Part shown: positions 1 through 8,286 of the stretch, piece by piece
Position numbering within the stretch: the stretch's first letter is position 1
How the letters are laid out: each line of letters opens with the position of its first letter
NCBI GenBank assembly: GCA_014859095.1
Contig: JACUUV010000003.1
Coordinates: 62,001 to 126,000 of the forward strand
From: Clostridia bacterium
GTDB taxonomy: Bacteria; Bacillota; Clostridia; Peptostreptococcales; Acidaminobacteraceae
Length of the DNA: 64,000 bases
Reading direction: 5' to 3'
The notes under the pieces: model-generated
Seen by the model: the letters and a program-made list of their open reading frames with translations, nothing else
Database searches by the model: none
What the model was told of the DNA's origin: nothing
Translations under genes and position numbers: made by a program

Positions 1-643
1 AGGACCACAATTCTTCTATCGATCCTCCACCACGTGCCAATACAATCAGGTCCACAGGATTTCTTTCGTTGAAATACTTGATGGCGTGAGCAATTTCAGA
101 ACTCGATCCTTCACCTTGTACCCTGACCGGATAGATTAAAATTTCTGAATATGTAGACCTTCTTTTGGCGACTGATAGGATATCTTGAATGGCAGCTCCG
201 GTGGGCGAGGTGATTACACCGATCCTCTTTGGCAGTTCAGGCAGTTTTTTCTTATGTCTTATGTCAAAGTACCCTCTTTTTTCAAGAGAATCCTTCAACA
301 ACTGAAATTTGATGTGAAGCGCACCAAGACCAATATTTTCAATCTCGTGAACATACAATTGGTATTTGCCGTCCCTTTCAAAAATGGTGATTTGCCCCTT
401 GGCATGCACCTTGTCTCCATTTTTGAGCATGTGGATATTTTCTGTGACGTATTGTGCAAATAGTACACAAGTCATCCTGCTTTGATCATCTTTGAGCGTG
501 AAATAACAATGACCGCTGGAATGTCTGGTAAAATTTGATATTTCACCCTCAACGATCACATTGTTCAAAATGGGGTCTGCTCCAATGATCCGCTTTATAT
601 ATCTCGTGATTTCCGTCACAGTGAATGCTTTCATTTTAATCAC
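1..643 (-). CDS. xseA: Exodeoxyribonuclease VII large subunit, partial (C-terminus outside window)
   Basis: This is the N-terminal 214 or so residues of the large subunit of exonuclease VII, which with XseB degrades single-stranded DNA to oligonucleotides. It was translated by hand because the ORF track misses it. It shows the N-terminal OB-fold (VEGEISNF, HCYFTLKD) followed by the start of the catalytic domain (ITSPTGAA, ARGGGSIEELW). The chosen start is a GTG nine bases after GGAGG; an in-frame ATG at 634 lies too far from that site. It begins three bases after the stop of the TsaD-like gene, so the two are probably cotranscribed. The left edge of the window truncates it. Confidence 0.93.
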   Translation of the reverse strand, partial: MIKMKAFTVTEITRYIKRIIGADPILNNVIVEGEISNFTRHSSGHCYFTLKDDQSRMTCVLFAQYVTENIHMLKNGDKVHAKGQITIFERDGKYQLYVHEIENIGLGALHIKFQLLKDSLEKRGYFDIRHKKKLPELPKRIGVITSPTGAAIQDILSVAKRRSTYSEILIYPVRVQGEGSSSEIAHAIKYFNERNPVDLIVLARGGGSIEELWS

Positions 644-646
644 GTC

Positions 647-1570
647 TTATCTCCTCCAAAACCTTATCCTGCCTAGTTCGGCTATACCGTAGGCATTGTC
701 TCTCGAGTAATCCGGACTTGCGAAATAGACATTTGCTTTTTTCTCAAGATAGGCCTTAATGATACGGTTTGATGCCACTCCACCCACGAGTACAATCGGA
801 ATCTCCTTGTCCCTATCTTCGATCCACAGCTCAATCAATCGTCCAATCGTGTTGAAAATATGTTTGCATACATAGGCCGTTTCATGTGAGCCCATCATCT
901 TCATATATTTGTTTTCAAGACCTGATATATTGAAATCCTCATGAAATTTGAAATCGACTTTGAAAAACGATTCGCAATCTGAAGTGCTCGCCAGTTCATC
1001 CATCTCTCTTCCAGCAGGAAAAGACAGCCCGAGCCCCACACCGATGCGATCGATCAATTGACCGAAATTGATGTCCAGTGTTCTTCCAATAATATTGATT
1101 TCATAACGGTCACCCTCATTTTTCACATCCAATAGTTCTGTGGTACCTCCTGAAAGGTGCATAGAAATAAAATGAGAAGGTTCATCATCCAGTCCACACG
1201 TCTTAAGTGCCGCTTTGATGTGACCTTCCTGATGAGAAAATTCATAAAGTGGAATCCTTAGTGCAGTTGAGATATTCCTGCAAAACAAAAGACCAGCATG
1301 AAATACTGGCATATAGGAATTTTCTATATTTCTGGGTCTGCTGCTCAGTGCGATTGCCTTCAATCCAGCAACAGGTAATTGACGGGACATCTCTTCAAAT
1401 ATTTCGGTCAATTGTCCTGAATGCTTGAAAAAACCTTCGGATTGACGCAATCCACGTTCTCCATTTTTAACCTTAAGCAACCGGTTGTCTTCGAACAGAA
1501 TTTCTCCGGTTTCGATGGACAGCACTATGAAGGAGGTCGTGTAACAACTGGTATCAATACCAAGTATCAT
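647..1570 (-). CDS. TsaD/Kae1-like protein (peptidase M22 family paralog)
   Basis: A 307-residue ASKHA-fold protein related to TsaD, the enzyme that transfers threonylcarbamoyl to tRNA A37. It has the family's metal-binding HxEGH motif as HQEGH (about residues 113-117), the N-terminal GIDTSCYTTS phosphate loop and a C-terminal RDNAYGIAELG segment like the SxDNA motif. It is shorter than canonical TsaD (about 335-340 residues) and sits between nusB and xseA, a position where Clostridia often carry a second Gcp-like gene. I infer a paralog rather than the essential TsaD, because tsaB, tsaE and rimI are not nearby. Activity on tRNA is unproven. Confidence 0.8.
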   Translation of the reverse strand: MILGIDTSCYTTSFIVLSIETGEILFEDNRLLKVKNGERGLRQSEGFFKHSGQLTEIFEEMSRQLPVAGLKAIALSSRPRNIENSYMPVFHAGLLFCRNISTALRIPLYEFSHQEGHIKAALKTCGLDDEPSHFISMHLSGGTTELLDVKNEGDRYEINIIGRTLDINFGQLIDRIGVGLGLSFPAGREMDELASTSDCESFFKVDFKFHEDFNISGLENKYMKMMGSHETAYVCKHIFNTIGRLIELWIEDRDKEIPIVLVGGVASNRIIKAYLEKKANVYFASPDYSRDNAYGIAELGRIRFWRR

Positions 1571-1573
1571 AAT

Positions 1574-1969
1574 TTATTCCTCTTCTGCAAAATGACTGAG
1601 TACGCCATTGACAAATTTGCCTGATTTTTCATCGACATATTTTTTTGCCAAATTAACGGCTTCATTGATGCTGACTTTTATGGGGATATCATCCGCATAG
1701 ACGAGTTCTGTGATGCCGAGTCTCAATATGGCCAAATCAATTTTGGCGATTCGATCGAGTTTCCAACCCTTAAGATGTTCAGTGATCTTGTTTTCCACCT
1801 CGTCACGGTGGGTCAACCATAATTCCACAAGTCTATGGATATACTGCGTATCCAAAACTTCTTCATAATGTACCAAAAATTTATGCATGTCATCCATTTC
1901 ATAAGTCTTGTGGATTTCCATCTGATACATTATTTCCATGACAACTTCACGACTTCTTGCGCGATTCAT
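1574..1969 (-). CDS. nusB: Transcription antitermination factor NusB
   Basis: A 131-residue all-helical RNA-binding protein that with NusE (ribosomal protein S10) recognises boxA in rRNA leaders. The start MNRARSREVVMEIMYQ and the later DRIAKIDLAILRLGI and NEAVNLAKKYVDEKSGKFVNG segments are typical. The length is normal for the family. A strong AAGGAGG lies just before the ATG. It follows the Asp23/Gls24 gene and runs four bases into the TsaD-like gene, so the order asp23-nusB-tsaD-like-xseA forms one likely transcription unit. Confidence 0.95.
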   Translation of the reverse strand: MNRARSREVVMEIMYQMEIHKTYEMDDMHKFLVHYEEVLDTQYIHRLVELWLTHRDEVENKITEHLKGWKLDRIAKIDLAILRLGITELVYADDIPIKVSINEAVNLAKKYVDEKSGKFVNGVLSHFAEEE

Positions 1970-2026
1970 GTATCCTCCTTACATGAAAATGACCAACTTC
2001 AATGAAGCCAGTCTTTTCAAACTTTC

Positions 2027-2398
2027 CTACTTATTTTCTTTTTTAATGATGATGTTCTCAACTGTGATGTTCACAGCCTCAACCCCGACACCGGTCATGG
2101 ACTCAACGGCAAGTTTCACGTTCTCCTGTACCAATAAAGCCGTATCATCAATTTTAGTACCATAATCCATGACAACACTAAGGTTGATGGTCGCAATATT
2201 GTTCACCATTTCAACATAAACACCTTTGTGAAAGGTTTTCTTACCCATTTTTTCCATAACTTCTTCAGAAATTGTTCCGCTTAGTCCTTTGATTCCTTCG
2301 ATCTCCGACGCAGCAATCGACGCAATGACACCGATCACATCATCAGCGATATTAACTTTGCCGTGTTTCAAAGAATCAATAGTCATATTTTCAGCCAT
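2027..2398 (-). CDS. Asp23/Gls24 family envelope-stress protein
   Basis: A small protein of the Asp23/Gls24 (DUF322) family, associated with the membrane and cell-envelope stress in Firmicutes. The family fold is visible as GVIASIAASEIEGIKGL near the N-terminus and VVMDYGTKI plus VNITVENIII later. The ORF track starts six codons too early; the better start is the ATG of MAENMTIDS at 2398, five bases after GGGAGG. A sigma-A-like promoter and a terminator lie just upstream, so this gene probably begins the transcript continuing into nusB, the usual clostridial arrangement. Confidence 0.88.
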   Translation of the reverse strand: MAENMTIDSLKHGKVNIADDVIGVIASIAASEIEGIKGLSGTISEEVMEKMGKKTFHKGVYVEMVNNIATINLSVVMDYGTKIDDTALLVQENVKLAVESMTGVGVEAVNITVENIIIKKENK

Positions 2399-2456
2399 AT
2401 TAGCCTCCCAATCCATCTATCTTATCGCTTTTATAAACTTATTAATAGTTATTTCA

Positions 2457-2485
2457 ATTATAACAAAGTTGGCGTTTTAATACAA
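2457..2485 (-). promoter_or_regulatory. Sigma-A promoter for the asp23-nusB unit
   Basis: On the minus strand TTGTAT is followed after 17 bases by a perfect TATAAT. It lies between the terminator of the CD1247-like gene and the Asp23 start, so it should drive asp23-nusB-tsaD-like-xseA. Confidence 0.65.
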
Positions 2486-2494
2486 ATAAAAGTG

Positions 2495-2526
2495 AAAAAC
2501 CCCATCATGGTTTCCCACGACAGGGT
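2495..2526 (-). terminator. Rho-independent terminator after the CD1247-like gene
   Basis: The minus-strand RNA forms a 12-bp stem with several G-U pairs, closed by a GAAA tetraloop and followed by UUUUU. It begins nine bases after the stop codon of the upstream gene. Confidence 0.8.
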
Positions 2527-2534
2527 CTACATTC

Positions 2535-3017
2535 TTACTTGTCTTCCGATTCCGATTCCGCCTGAGCTTCCACTTCATCTTCACAACATTCGCAATCTTT
2601 GTCGCCGCAGCATTCACAATCATCAGCAAATTCAATTATGACACCACAACTTGGGCATTCCACTTCTTCGCCTTTGTCAATCAATTGACTTTCAACAAAA
2701 ACGCTTTCCCCACATTCAGGACACTCAACTTCTTCGTAATCGTCATCAAAATCGTCATCGTCTTCTTCGTCTAAGTCAAAAAACTCATCTTCAAGGTCTG
2801 ACAAATCTTCGTCGATGGAATCCACATAATCGTCAAGCTCGACGATTGCGTCACTAAGGTCATCCAGTTCATCGTAAACTTCCTCTACTTCTTCGGCAAA
2901 GTCTTCGAGTACGTCGATGATTTGAAGCAACAATTTGCCCTCTTTCGAGTCCTTATCCACTTCCATGCCTTCTGCCAATCCCTTAAGATAAGCAACTCTT
3001 TCATGCATATAGCTCAT
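2535..3017 (-). CDS. CD1247-like acidic zinc-ribbon protein
   Basis: A 160-residue protein of unknown function found in Clostridia (CD1247 N-terminal-domain type). The first 55 residues are helical (MHERVAYLKGLAEGM). They are followed by a very acidic stretch rich in Asp and Glu. A zinc-ribbon-like pair (CPEC and CPSC) comes next, and then two CECC clusters. The start has GGAGGG six bases upstream. It lies directly downstream of efp and is followed by a strong terminator. Metal binding is inferred from the cysteines. The acidic core suggests a basic partner, but none is evident. Confidence 0.75.
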   Translation of the reverse strand: MSYMHERVAYLKGLAEGMEVDKDSKEGKLLLQIIDVLEDFAEEVEEVYDELDDLSDAIVELDDYVDSIDEDLSDLEDEFFDLDEEDDDDFDDDYEEVECPECGESVFVESQLIDKGEEVECPSCGVIIEFADDCECCGDKDCECCEDEVEAQAESESEDK

Positions 3018-3076
3018 GTGTTTCCCTCCTTAGTGGGTATTTTTTATTAAAACAGCATTTGCTGATTTAAACGATT

Positions 3077-3634
3077 TTACGCTCTTGACAAGTATTCGCC
3101 TGTACGCGTGTCGATCTTGATTTTGTCACCTTCGTTGACAAACGTCGGCACGTAGATCTCAGCACCGGTTTCAACAATTGCCTTCTTGGTGACGTTTGTG
3201 GCGGTATCGCCTTTTACACCAGGCTCGGACTCAGTTACTATCAATATTACAAAGTTAGGCGGTTCTACGAGGAAACACTTGCCTCTGTAAAATTTAAGAG
3301 TGGCGTTGTCATTTTCTTTGATATAAAGAATCGCATCCTCAACTTGTTCAGCAGAGAGTGGAATTTGATCATATGTCTCATTGTCCATGAAATAATACAA
3401 ATCGCCTTCATTGTATAAATACTGCATTTCTTTAGTTTCAATATGTGCTCTAGGGAATTTTTCAGACGGGTTGAAGGCCTGTTCCCTGATGGTGCCATTC
3501 AACAAACTTTTGTACTTGGTCCTAACAAACGCAGCACCCTTACCAGGCTTAACGTGTTGAAAATCTACAACTACAAAAGGTTCGCCGTTTATTTCAAATG
3601 TAACCCCTTTTCTAAAATCACTCGCAGCTATCAT
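3077..3634 (-). CDS. efp: Translation elongation factor P
   Basis: EF-P enters the ribosomal E site and relieves stalling at proline-rich motifs. The 185-residue product shows the KOW-like N-domain, the [14 protein letters not shown] loop with the modifiable lysine at position 32, and a C-terminal end [11 protein letters not shown] typical of the family. The track start is a TTG that overlaps the ribosome site; the ATG of MIAASDF at 3634, five bases after GGAGG, is the real start. A strong sigma-A promoter lies about 40 bases upstream. No EpmA or EpmB is present here. Confidence 0.96.
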   Translation of the reverse strand: MIAASDFRKGVTFEINGEPFVVVDFQHVKPGKGAAFVRTKYKSLLNGTIREQAFNPSEKFPRAHIETKEMQYLYNEGDLYYFMDNETYDQIPLSAEQVEDAILYIKENDNATLKFYRGKCFLVEPPNFVILIVTESEPGVKGDTATNVTKKAIVETGAEIYVPTFVNEGDKIKIDTRTGEYLSRA

Positions 3635-3672
3635 GCTAACCTCCAAATATATTCAATTGTAAACCACCATTT

Positions 3673-3702
3673 ATTATACTGATAAATCCTATTGGTTGTC
3701 AA
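3673..3702 (-). promoter_or_regulatory. Sigma-A promoter of efp
   Basis: The minus strand carries a consensus TTGACA and a consensus TATAAT separated by 18 bases, about 40 bases before the efp start and downstream of aroQ. This is the best vegetative promoter in the window. Confidence 0.85.
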
Positions 3703-3741
3703 GAATGCTGTGATCAATAAAATTCTATCAGATGTAATCCG

Positions 3742-4170
3742 TTATAGCAACTTCTTTAAAAAATCAAGTGCCTCAAAGTAGCTTCTTTCCTTCATTCCAT
3801 AAACCTGTTTTCGGCACACAGGCGCAATCACAGACACCTGTCTGAACGTTTCGCGTTCAAAAATATTGGAGAGATGGACTTCCACAAAGGGGATATCGAC
3901 ACTCTCTATGGCATCTCGTATCGCGTAACTGTAGTGGGTGAATGCACCCGGATTGATTAAAACCGCATCATAAATTTGTTCTGAATCATGAATCCAATCG
4001 ATCAGTTGTCCTTCGTGATTGGACTGAAGAAACTCAGTTTCGATGCCTAAAGTCTTGCCATACTCCTTGATCACACCATTGAGTGCCTCAAGAGTCATAG
4101 CCCCATAATGGAATTCGGTTCTTTTTCCCAACCGGTTTAGGTTGGGTCCTTGAATAACAAGCACTTTCAT
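3742..4170 (-). CDS. aroQ: Type II 3-dehydroquinate dehydratase
   Basis: Catalyses dehydration of 3-dehydroquinate to 3-dehydroshikimate in the chorismate pathway. The 142-residue length and the motifs GPNLNRLGKR, NPGAFTHYSYAIRDA and EVHLSNIFERETFR are those of the small dodecameric type II enzyme. The active-site loop tyrosine is likely in TEFHYG. One oddity is the usual CxGQxxG segment, which reads VCRKQVYGM. It follows aroK with a four-base gap, so the two shikimate-pathway genes are cotranscribed, with the PilT-like gene just upstream. Confidence 0.93.
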   Translation of the reverse strand: MKVLVIQGPNLNRLGKRTEFHYGAMTLEALNGVIKEYGKTLGIETEFLQSNHEGQLIDWIHDSEQIYDAVLINPGAFTHYSYAIRDAIESVDIPFVEVHLSNIFERETFRQVSVIAPVCRKQVYGMKERSYFEALDFLKKLL

Positions 4171-4174
4171 GAGA

Positions 4175-4672
4175 TCACCTCTTCATATGATTTGAAATCA
4201 AATCTATTATTTCCTGATTGTCGAGTGAATCTATGTCGATCACAAGTTCAGCTGAATTGGTATAGAGTGGATTTCTCACCCTATAAATGACATCGATGTT
4301 CTGGTGGTCAAGAAGCGGTCTACTCTTGGTATAACCGTCAAGGTTTGCACTCAATGTTTCCGGCATGGCTTTCAAGTAGACAATAAGGCCCACTTCTCTT
4401 AGCGTCATTGTGTTCAGATGATTGAGTATGATTCCCCCACCAGTTGAAATAACCGCATCTTTAACAGATTTCAATTGTTCGACCAATTTTGACTCGAGTG
4501 ACCTGAAATGACTTTCACCATATCGGTCAAAGATTTCTCTGATGGTCATGCCCTGCATTTCTTCGATCATTTTATCTGTATCAAGATGCTTCCATCCAAG
4601 TTTTTCACTGATTTCTCTACCGATGGTGGATTTGCCTGCTCCCATCATTCCTATAAGTATCAAATTATTCAT
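4175..4672 (-). CDS. aroK: Shikimate kinase
   Basis: Phosphorylates shikimate to shikimate-3-phosphate with ATP. The 165-residue protein has the Walker A loop GMMGAGKST (residues 8-16), the substrate-binding DTDKMIEE, FRSLES and STGGG motifs, and a lid-like TKSRPLL segment, all normal for the family. It lies between the PilT-like gene and aroQ with short gaps. In proteobacteria aroK often follows a pilus secretin operon. Here it follows a PilT-like gene, which may be coincidence. Confidence 0.95.
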   Translation of the reverse strand: MNNLILIGMMGAGKSTIGREISEKLGWKHLDTDKMIEEMQGMTIREIFDRYGESHFRSLESKLVEQLKSVKDAVISTGGGIILNHLNTMTLREVGLIVYLKAMPETLSANLDGYTKSRPLLDHQNIDVIYRVRNPLYTNSAELVIDIDSLDNQEIIDLISNHMKR

Positions 4673-4681
4673 AATACGCTC

Positions 4682-5743
4682 CTATATGAGTGACTTCTCG
4701 AGTCTTTTCACCACCTCGGTGTCGGTACAGTAGCGGTACAAAGTATCTTTGGTGATGGCCCCTTTTGAATACATCTCATAAAGGGAAGCATCCATGGAAA
4801 CCATGCCTTGTCTTCTGCCGGCAATCAACGTGTTTTGAATTTCAGATAAATTGTCTGAAATGATGTTGGATTTGACCACGTTGTTCATAATTAGCAGTTC
4901 ATACCCCAAAAGCCTGATGTCATTATTTTTACTTGGCACAAGTTGTTGCGAAATGATGCCCAGCAGAACCGAAGCCAACTTATGTTTTCTGATTTGCTTG
5001 CGTTCGGCCTGTTCCGAGAACAGAAAACTTCCGAGGGCTGATATGGCATTGATTCCCGAATACCCGGCTATGACCAGTTTACCGGCTTCAGCCAATTTGA
5101 GCGCCAAATCTTGCATAGACTCGCTATTGATTTCAGAAATCATTATGACATCCGGATCATGAAGCAACGCACTGCTGAGCCCTTCATAAAAATCGGCACA
5201 GTCGGTTCCGACATCCCTTTGAATGACGATGGCCTTATCATGCTTGAAGAGGTACTCTATAGGAGATTCAATCGTCATGATGTGAACACGTTTTGTGGAA
5301 TTGATGTGTTGGATGAGTGAAGCGATTGTGGTGGATCTACCAGTTCCAGAAGCGCCACTGACCAGAAAAAGTCCTTGCCCTTTTTCAAGCAGTTCATACA
5401 GATTTTCGGGCAGTCCAAGTTCCGACTTGTCCGGAATCACGAGTTTCAAAATCCGAATCGACAGACTATATGAACCTCTTTGTTTGAGGACGTTGACTCT
5501 AAATCTACCCACTTCGGGAATGGAATACCCGAAATAAAGCTCACCCTTTTGATTGAGTGTATCCAGTTGTGACTCAGTGCAAAGTTCACCAAGCATGGTC
5601 ATGATGTGATCGTGTGAAAGGGTTTGCTCATCTTCAAGTAGCCTAACGATACCGTTCACCCGTATGAGTGGACAGGCACCAGGTGCGATATGAATATTTG
5701 TAGCGCCTTTTTCTACTGAATTTCTAATCAATTGATTGATCAT
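4682..5743 (-). CDS. PilT-like secretion ATPase paralog with degenerate catalytic motifs
   Basis: A 353-residue protein collinear with PilT but apparently unable to hydrolyse ATP normally. Compared with the canonical PilT at 21233-22306, its Walker A loop reads GASGTGRST (about 130-138) with the catalytic lysine changed to arginine. The Asp-box TLEDPIEY becomes TIESPIEY. The Walker B GEMRD becomes SEINS. The His-box FSTLHT becomes IAGYSG, so both histidines are lost. The AIRNxxRE-like motif is also gone. The N-terminal PAS-like domain and overall length are kept and there is no frameshift, which suggests selection for a non-catalytic role, perhaps as a partner of PilT. It sits between udk and aroK, far from the pilus operon. 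Confidence 0.85.
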   Translation of the reverse strand: MINQLIRNSVEKGATNIHIAPGACPLIRVNGIVRLLEDEQTLSHDHIMTMLGELCTESQLDTLNQKGELYFGYSIPEVGRFRVNVLKQRGSYSLSIRILKLVIPDKSELGLPENLYELLEKGQGLFLVSGASGTGRSTTIASLIQHINSTKRVHIMTIESPIEYLFKHDKAIVIQRDVGTDCADFYEGLSSALLHDPDVIMISEINSESMQDLALKLAEAGKLVIAGYSGINAISALGSFLFSEQAERKQIRKHKLASVLLGIISQQLVPSKNNDIRLLGYELLIMNNVVKSNIISDNLSEIQNTLIAGRRQGMVSMDASLYEMYSKGAITKDTLYRYCTDTEVVKRLEKSLI

Positions 5744-5753
5744 TCGAGCCGCC

Positions 5754-6383
5754 TTACTGATTCTTGGAGTTGATGATGGAAAGCACTTTTGTGGTCATCA
5801 GATCGATGGCCACTTTATTGTATCCACCTTCAGGTATTATGATATCCGCGTATTTCTTCATCGGTTCAATAAATTGCTCATGAGCGGGTTTTACAGTTGT
5901 GAGATATTGCTCGATCACGGACTCGAGTGTTCTTCCACGCTCATTGATGTCACGGGTGATCCGTCTGACGATTCTCACATCCGCATCTGTATCCACGAAA
6001 ATTTTGATGTCCATCAATTTTCTGAGCCTCTTGTCCTCGAGAATCATTATGCCTTCTAGAATGATGATTTCGCGTGGATGGACCAATATGGAATCTTTTT
6101 CACGGTTGTGGTTGGCGAAATTGTATATCGGTTTTTTAATGGGTTTGTTGTCGCACAACATTTTTATATGTTCAATGAGCAAATCCGTATCAAATGCCAT
6201 AGGATGATCGTAATTGGTCTTGATTCGTTCTTCATAGGACAAATGACTTTGGTCCTTGTAATAAGCATCTTGCTCCAAAATCAGGATGTTTTCATCCGGA
6301 AGCGACTGAAATATGGATTGTGCCACAGTGCTCTTTCCAGAACCTGTTCCTCCGGAAACTCCGATAACGATAGGCTTGCCCAT
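5754..6383 (-). CDS. udk: Uridine kinase
   Basis: Phosphorylates uridine and cytidine in pyrimidine salvage. The P-loop [12 protein letters not shown] lies near the N-terminus, and [33 protein letters not shown] and later segments match the family. The true length is 209 residues. The ORF track extends 48 codons too far upstream, whereas the ATG at 6383 follows AAGGAG with good spacing. It starts one base before the U32 gene stop. The order trmR-U32-udk matches the Bacillus subtilis yrrM-yrrN-yrrO-udk neighbourhood, supporting the assignment. Confidence 0.95.
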   Translation of the reverse strand: MGKPIVIGVSGGTGSGKSTVAQSIFQSLPDENILILEQDAYYKDQSHLSYEERIKTNYDHPMAFDTDLLIEHIKMLCDNKPIKKPIYNFANHNREKDSILVHPREIIILEGIMILEDKRLRKLMDIKIFVDTDADVRIVRRITRDINERGRTLESVIEQYLTTVKPAHEQFIEPMKKYADIIIPEGGYNKVAIDLMTTKVLSIINSKNQ

Positions 6384-6384
6384 T

Positions 6385-7614
6385 CTAATTCTCCTTTGCT
6401 TTTCTGAGTATATAATACGGCTCCACAGGAACATCCATTGGAATACGTATGATTTGTTGCGCATGAGGCGCCACCTTGACCGATTCATCTTTTGCATTGA
6501 TGATTTCTTCGATGACTTGTTCCGCAAAAAAATAATCAGGTCCTATGATCTCAACTTTATCGCCCACTTTAAAATGGTTCCTTTGTTCCACAGTGGCGAC
6601 TTTGGTTTTTTCGTCATAAGACTCCACAACACCTATAAAGTCATAGCTTCTGATGTATGCGCTTGAACCGTAAAGCTGTGAGTTGTGATCCGGTTTGCCG
6701 GTATAAAATCCATTTGTGAACTCACGATGTGATGCTTTTTTGATCTCTTCAAACCATTCGGGATCATATTCATAATTGTTGGGATTCTCATAGAAAGTAT
6801 CAATGGCCTTACGGTATGCTCTTACCACATTGGCCACATAATAAACACTTTTCATCCGTCCTTCTATTTTTAGGCTGTCCAGTCCGGAAACAATCAACTC
6901 AGGAATCATGTTGATTGTACAAAGGTCTTTTGAATTGAAGAAAAATGTCCCATCTTCCGTTTCAACCACTGGATAACTTTCATCTGGTCTGGTTTTTTCC
7001 ACAAGATTGTACTCCCAACGGCACGGTTGTGCACAAGCACCCCTGTTCGCATCTCGGTCAGTCATATAATTGCTGATCAAACATCTGCCTGAATAGGAGA
7101 TACACATGGCGCCATGCATGAATGCTTCGAGTTCCAGTGTCATCGGAGTGTTTTTTCTGATTTCCGCAATCTCGTCAAAGGAAAGTTCTCTTGCGAGAAT
7201 CACTCGTTTGACGCCTTGCTCGTGCCAAAAAGTGGCACTCATGTAATTGGTGTTGTTGGCCTGTGTACTGAGATGCATTTCAAGATTTGGTGCATACTTT
7301 TTTATGAACATCAAGGTTCCGGGATCGGAAAGTATGACCGCATCCAGATCAAGGTCCTTGATTTGGTCAATATATTCTTCCAAGTAATGAATGTCTTCAT
7401 TGTGTGGAATTATATTGAGTGTCAGGAAAACCTTTTTTCCCCTCTCATGTGCGAAAGCAATGCCCTCTTTCATATCCTCAAAAGAAAAATTCTTTGCGGC
7501 AGCACGTAGACCGAAAACCTGACCTCCGATATAAACGGCGTCAGCACCATAAAGAATTGCGAATTTCAATTTTTGCAAGTCGCCTGCAGGCGCTAATAAT
7601 TCAATACGCTTCAT
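6385..7614 (-). CDS. trhP: U32 family protein, tRNA 5-hydroxyuridine synthesis (TrhP-like)
   Basis: U32 family members of this type (YrrO in Bacillus, TrhP in E. coli) install 5-hydroxyuridine at tRNA position 34 using prephenate, rather than acting as peptidases. The 409-residue sequence starts [26 protein letters not shown] and carries the cysteine motif GRCLISNYM...[10 protein letters not shown], expected to hold an Fe-S cluster, plus [10 protein letters not shown]. It overlaps the TrmR stop by ATGA. TrmR methylates the product, so the two act in sequence. Bacillus has two tandem U32 genes; only one is present here. Symbol by analogy. Confidence 0.85.
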   Translation of the reverse strand: MKRIELLAPAGDLQKLKFAILYGADAVYIGGQVFGLRAAAKNFSFEDMKEGIAFAHERGKKVFLTLNIIPHNEDIHYLEEYIDQIKDLDLDAVILSDPGTLMFIKKYAPNLEMHLSTQANNTNYMSATFWHEQGVKRVILARELSFDEIAEIRKNTPMTLELEAFMHGAMCISYSGRCLISNYMTDRDANRGACAQPCRWEYNLVEKTRPDESYPVVETEDGTFFFNSKDLCTINMIPELIVSGLDSLKIEGRMKSVYYVANVVRAYRKAIDTFYENPNNYEYDPEWFEEIKKASHREFTNGFYTGKPDHNSQLYGSSAYIRSYDFIGVVESYDEKTKVATVEQRNHFKVGDKVEIIGPDYFFAEQVIEEIINAKDESVKVAPHAQQIIRIPMDVPVEPYYILRKAKEN

Positions 7615-8282
7615 GCGCCATCAGCCTCCTTTTTATAACTGATTGCCATTCCATCTCCCATTGGGAGCACTGTCGTGTCGAGTTCAGGGTGATTGGATAT
7701 GAAATCAAGATAAATTCTCATTCTTTTGACTATTGTTATTTTTCTGCGCACCAAATAAAGATTGGTGGCCACCATTCCCTTGTAAAGGACATTATCCGAT
7801 ACAATCAGACCATGCGGCTTCAGCATGGGCAAGCACAGCTCTAAAAACGCCTTGTAATGCCCTTTTGAGGCATCGATGAAGATCAGGTCGAATTCACTGT
7901 TCATGTTCTCAAGGACACCTATTGCATCCCCATGGTGTTGGATGATATCAACATTCGGCTTGTACAGTTTCAATTTTTCAAAGGTTTCCGCAGCTATAGA
8001 AACCATCTCTTTTTTGAGTTCGATGGTTTCTATGACACCCTTTTCCATTTGTTCTGCCATCAGGGTCGCTGAATATCCTATTGCTGTGCCTATTTCCAAA
8101 ACCCTAACAGGTTTGTGAACTTTCATCAGAACTTTAAGATATTGGGCAATTTCAGGTTGAACAATCGGAACCCGATGCTCATCTGCATAACGCTCAAGTT
8201 CATACAGCAGTCCGGACGATTTCGGAAGCAAAGCCCTTATATACTGTTCGACATGCTCGTCGACTATGTTGTGGTCGGACAT
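7611..8282 (-). CDS. trmR: tRNA 5-hydroxyuridine O-methyltransferase TrmR-like
   Basis: A class I SAM-dependent O-methyltransferase of about 223 residues. It shows VLEIGTAIGYSATLMAE as the SAM motif I, IETIELKKEM, and the metal-site-like LIFIDASKGHYKAFLEL, as in the catechol-methyltransferase-like family that includes Bacillus YrrM. The family member TrmR converts ho5U to mo5U in tRNA. The start at 8282 (MSDHNIVDEHV) is preceded by AAGGG inside the end of mltG; the ORF track extends 24 codons too far. Its stop overlaps the U32 start. Confidence 0.87.
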   Translation of the reverse strand: MSDHNIVDEHVEQYIRALLPKSSGLLYELERYADEHRVPIVQPEIAQYLKVLMKVHKPVRVLEIGTAIGYSATLMAEQMEKGVIETIELKKEMVSIAAETFEKLKLYKPNVDIIQHHGDAIGVLENMNSEFDLIFIDASKGHYKAFLELCLPMLKPHGLIVSDNVLYKGMVATNLYLVRRKITIVKRMRIYLDFISNHPELDTTVLPMGDGMAISYKKEADGA

Positions 8283-8286
8283 AACA

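Noticed and set aside
185-463. 92-codon plus-strand ORF at the left end
   Set aside because: It is antisense to the xseA reading frame, which continues through it with conserved motifs.
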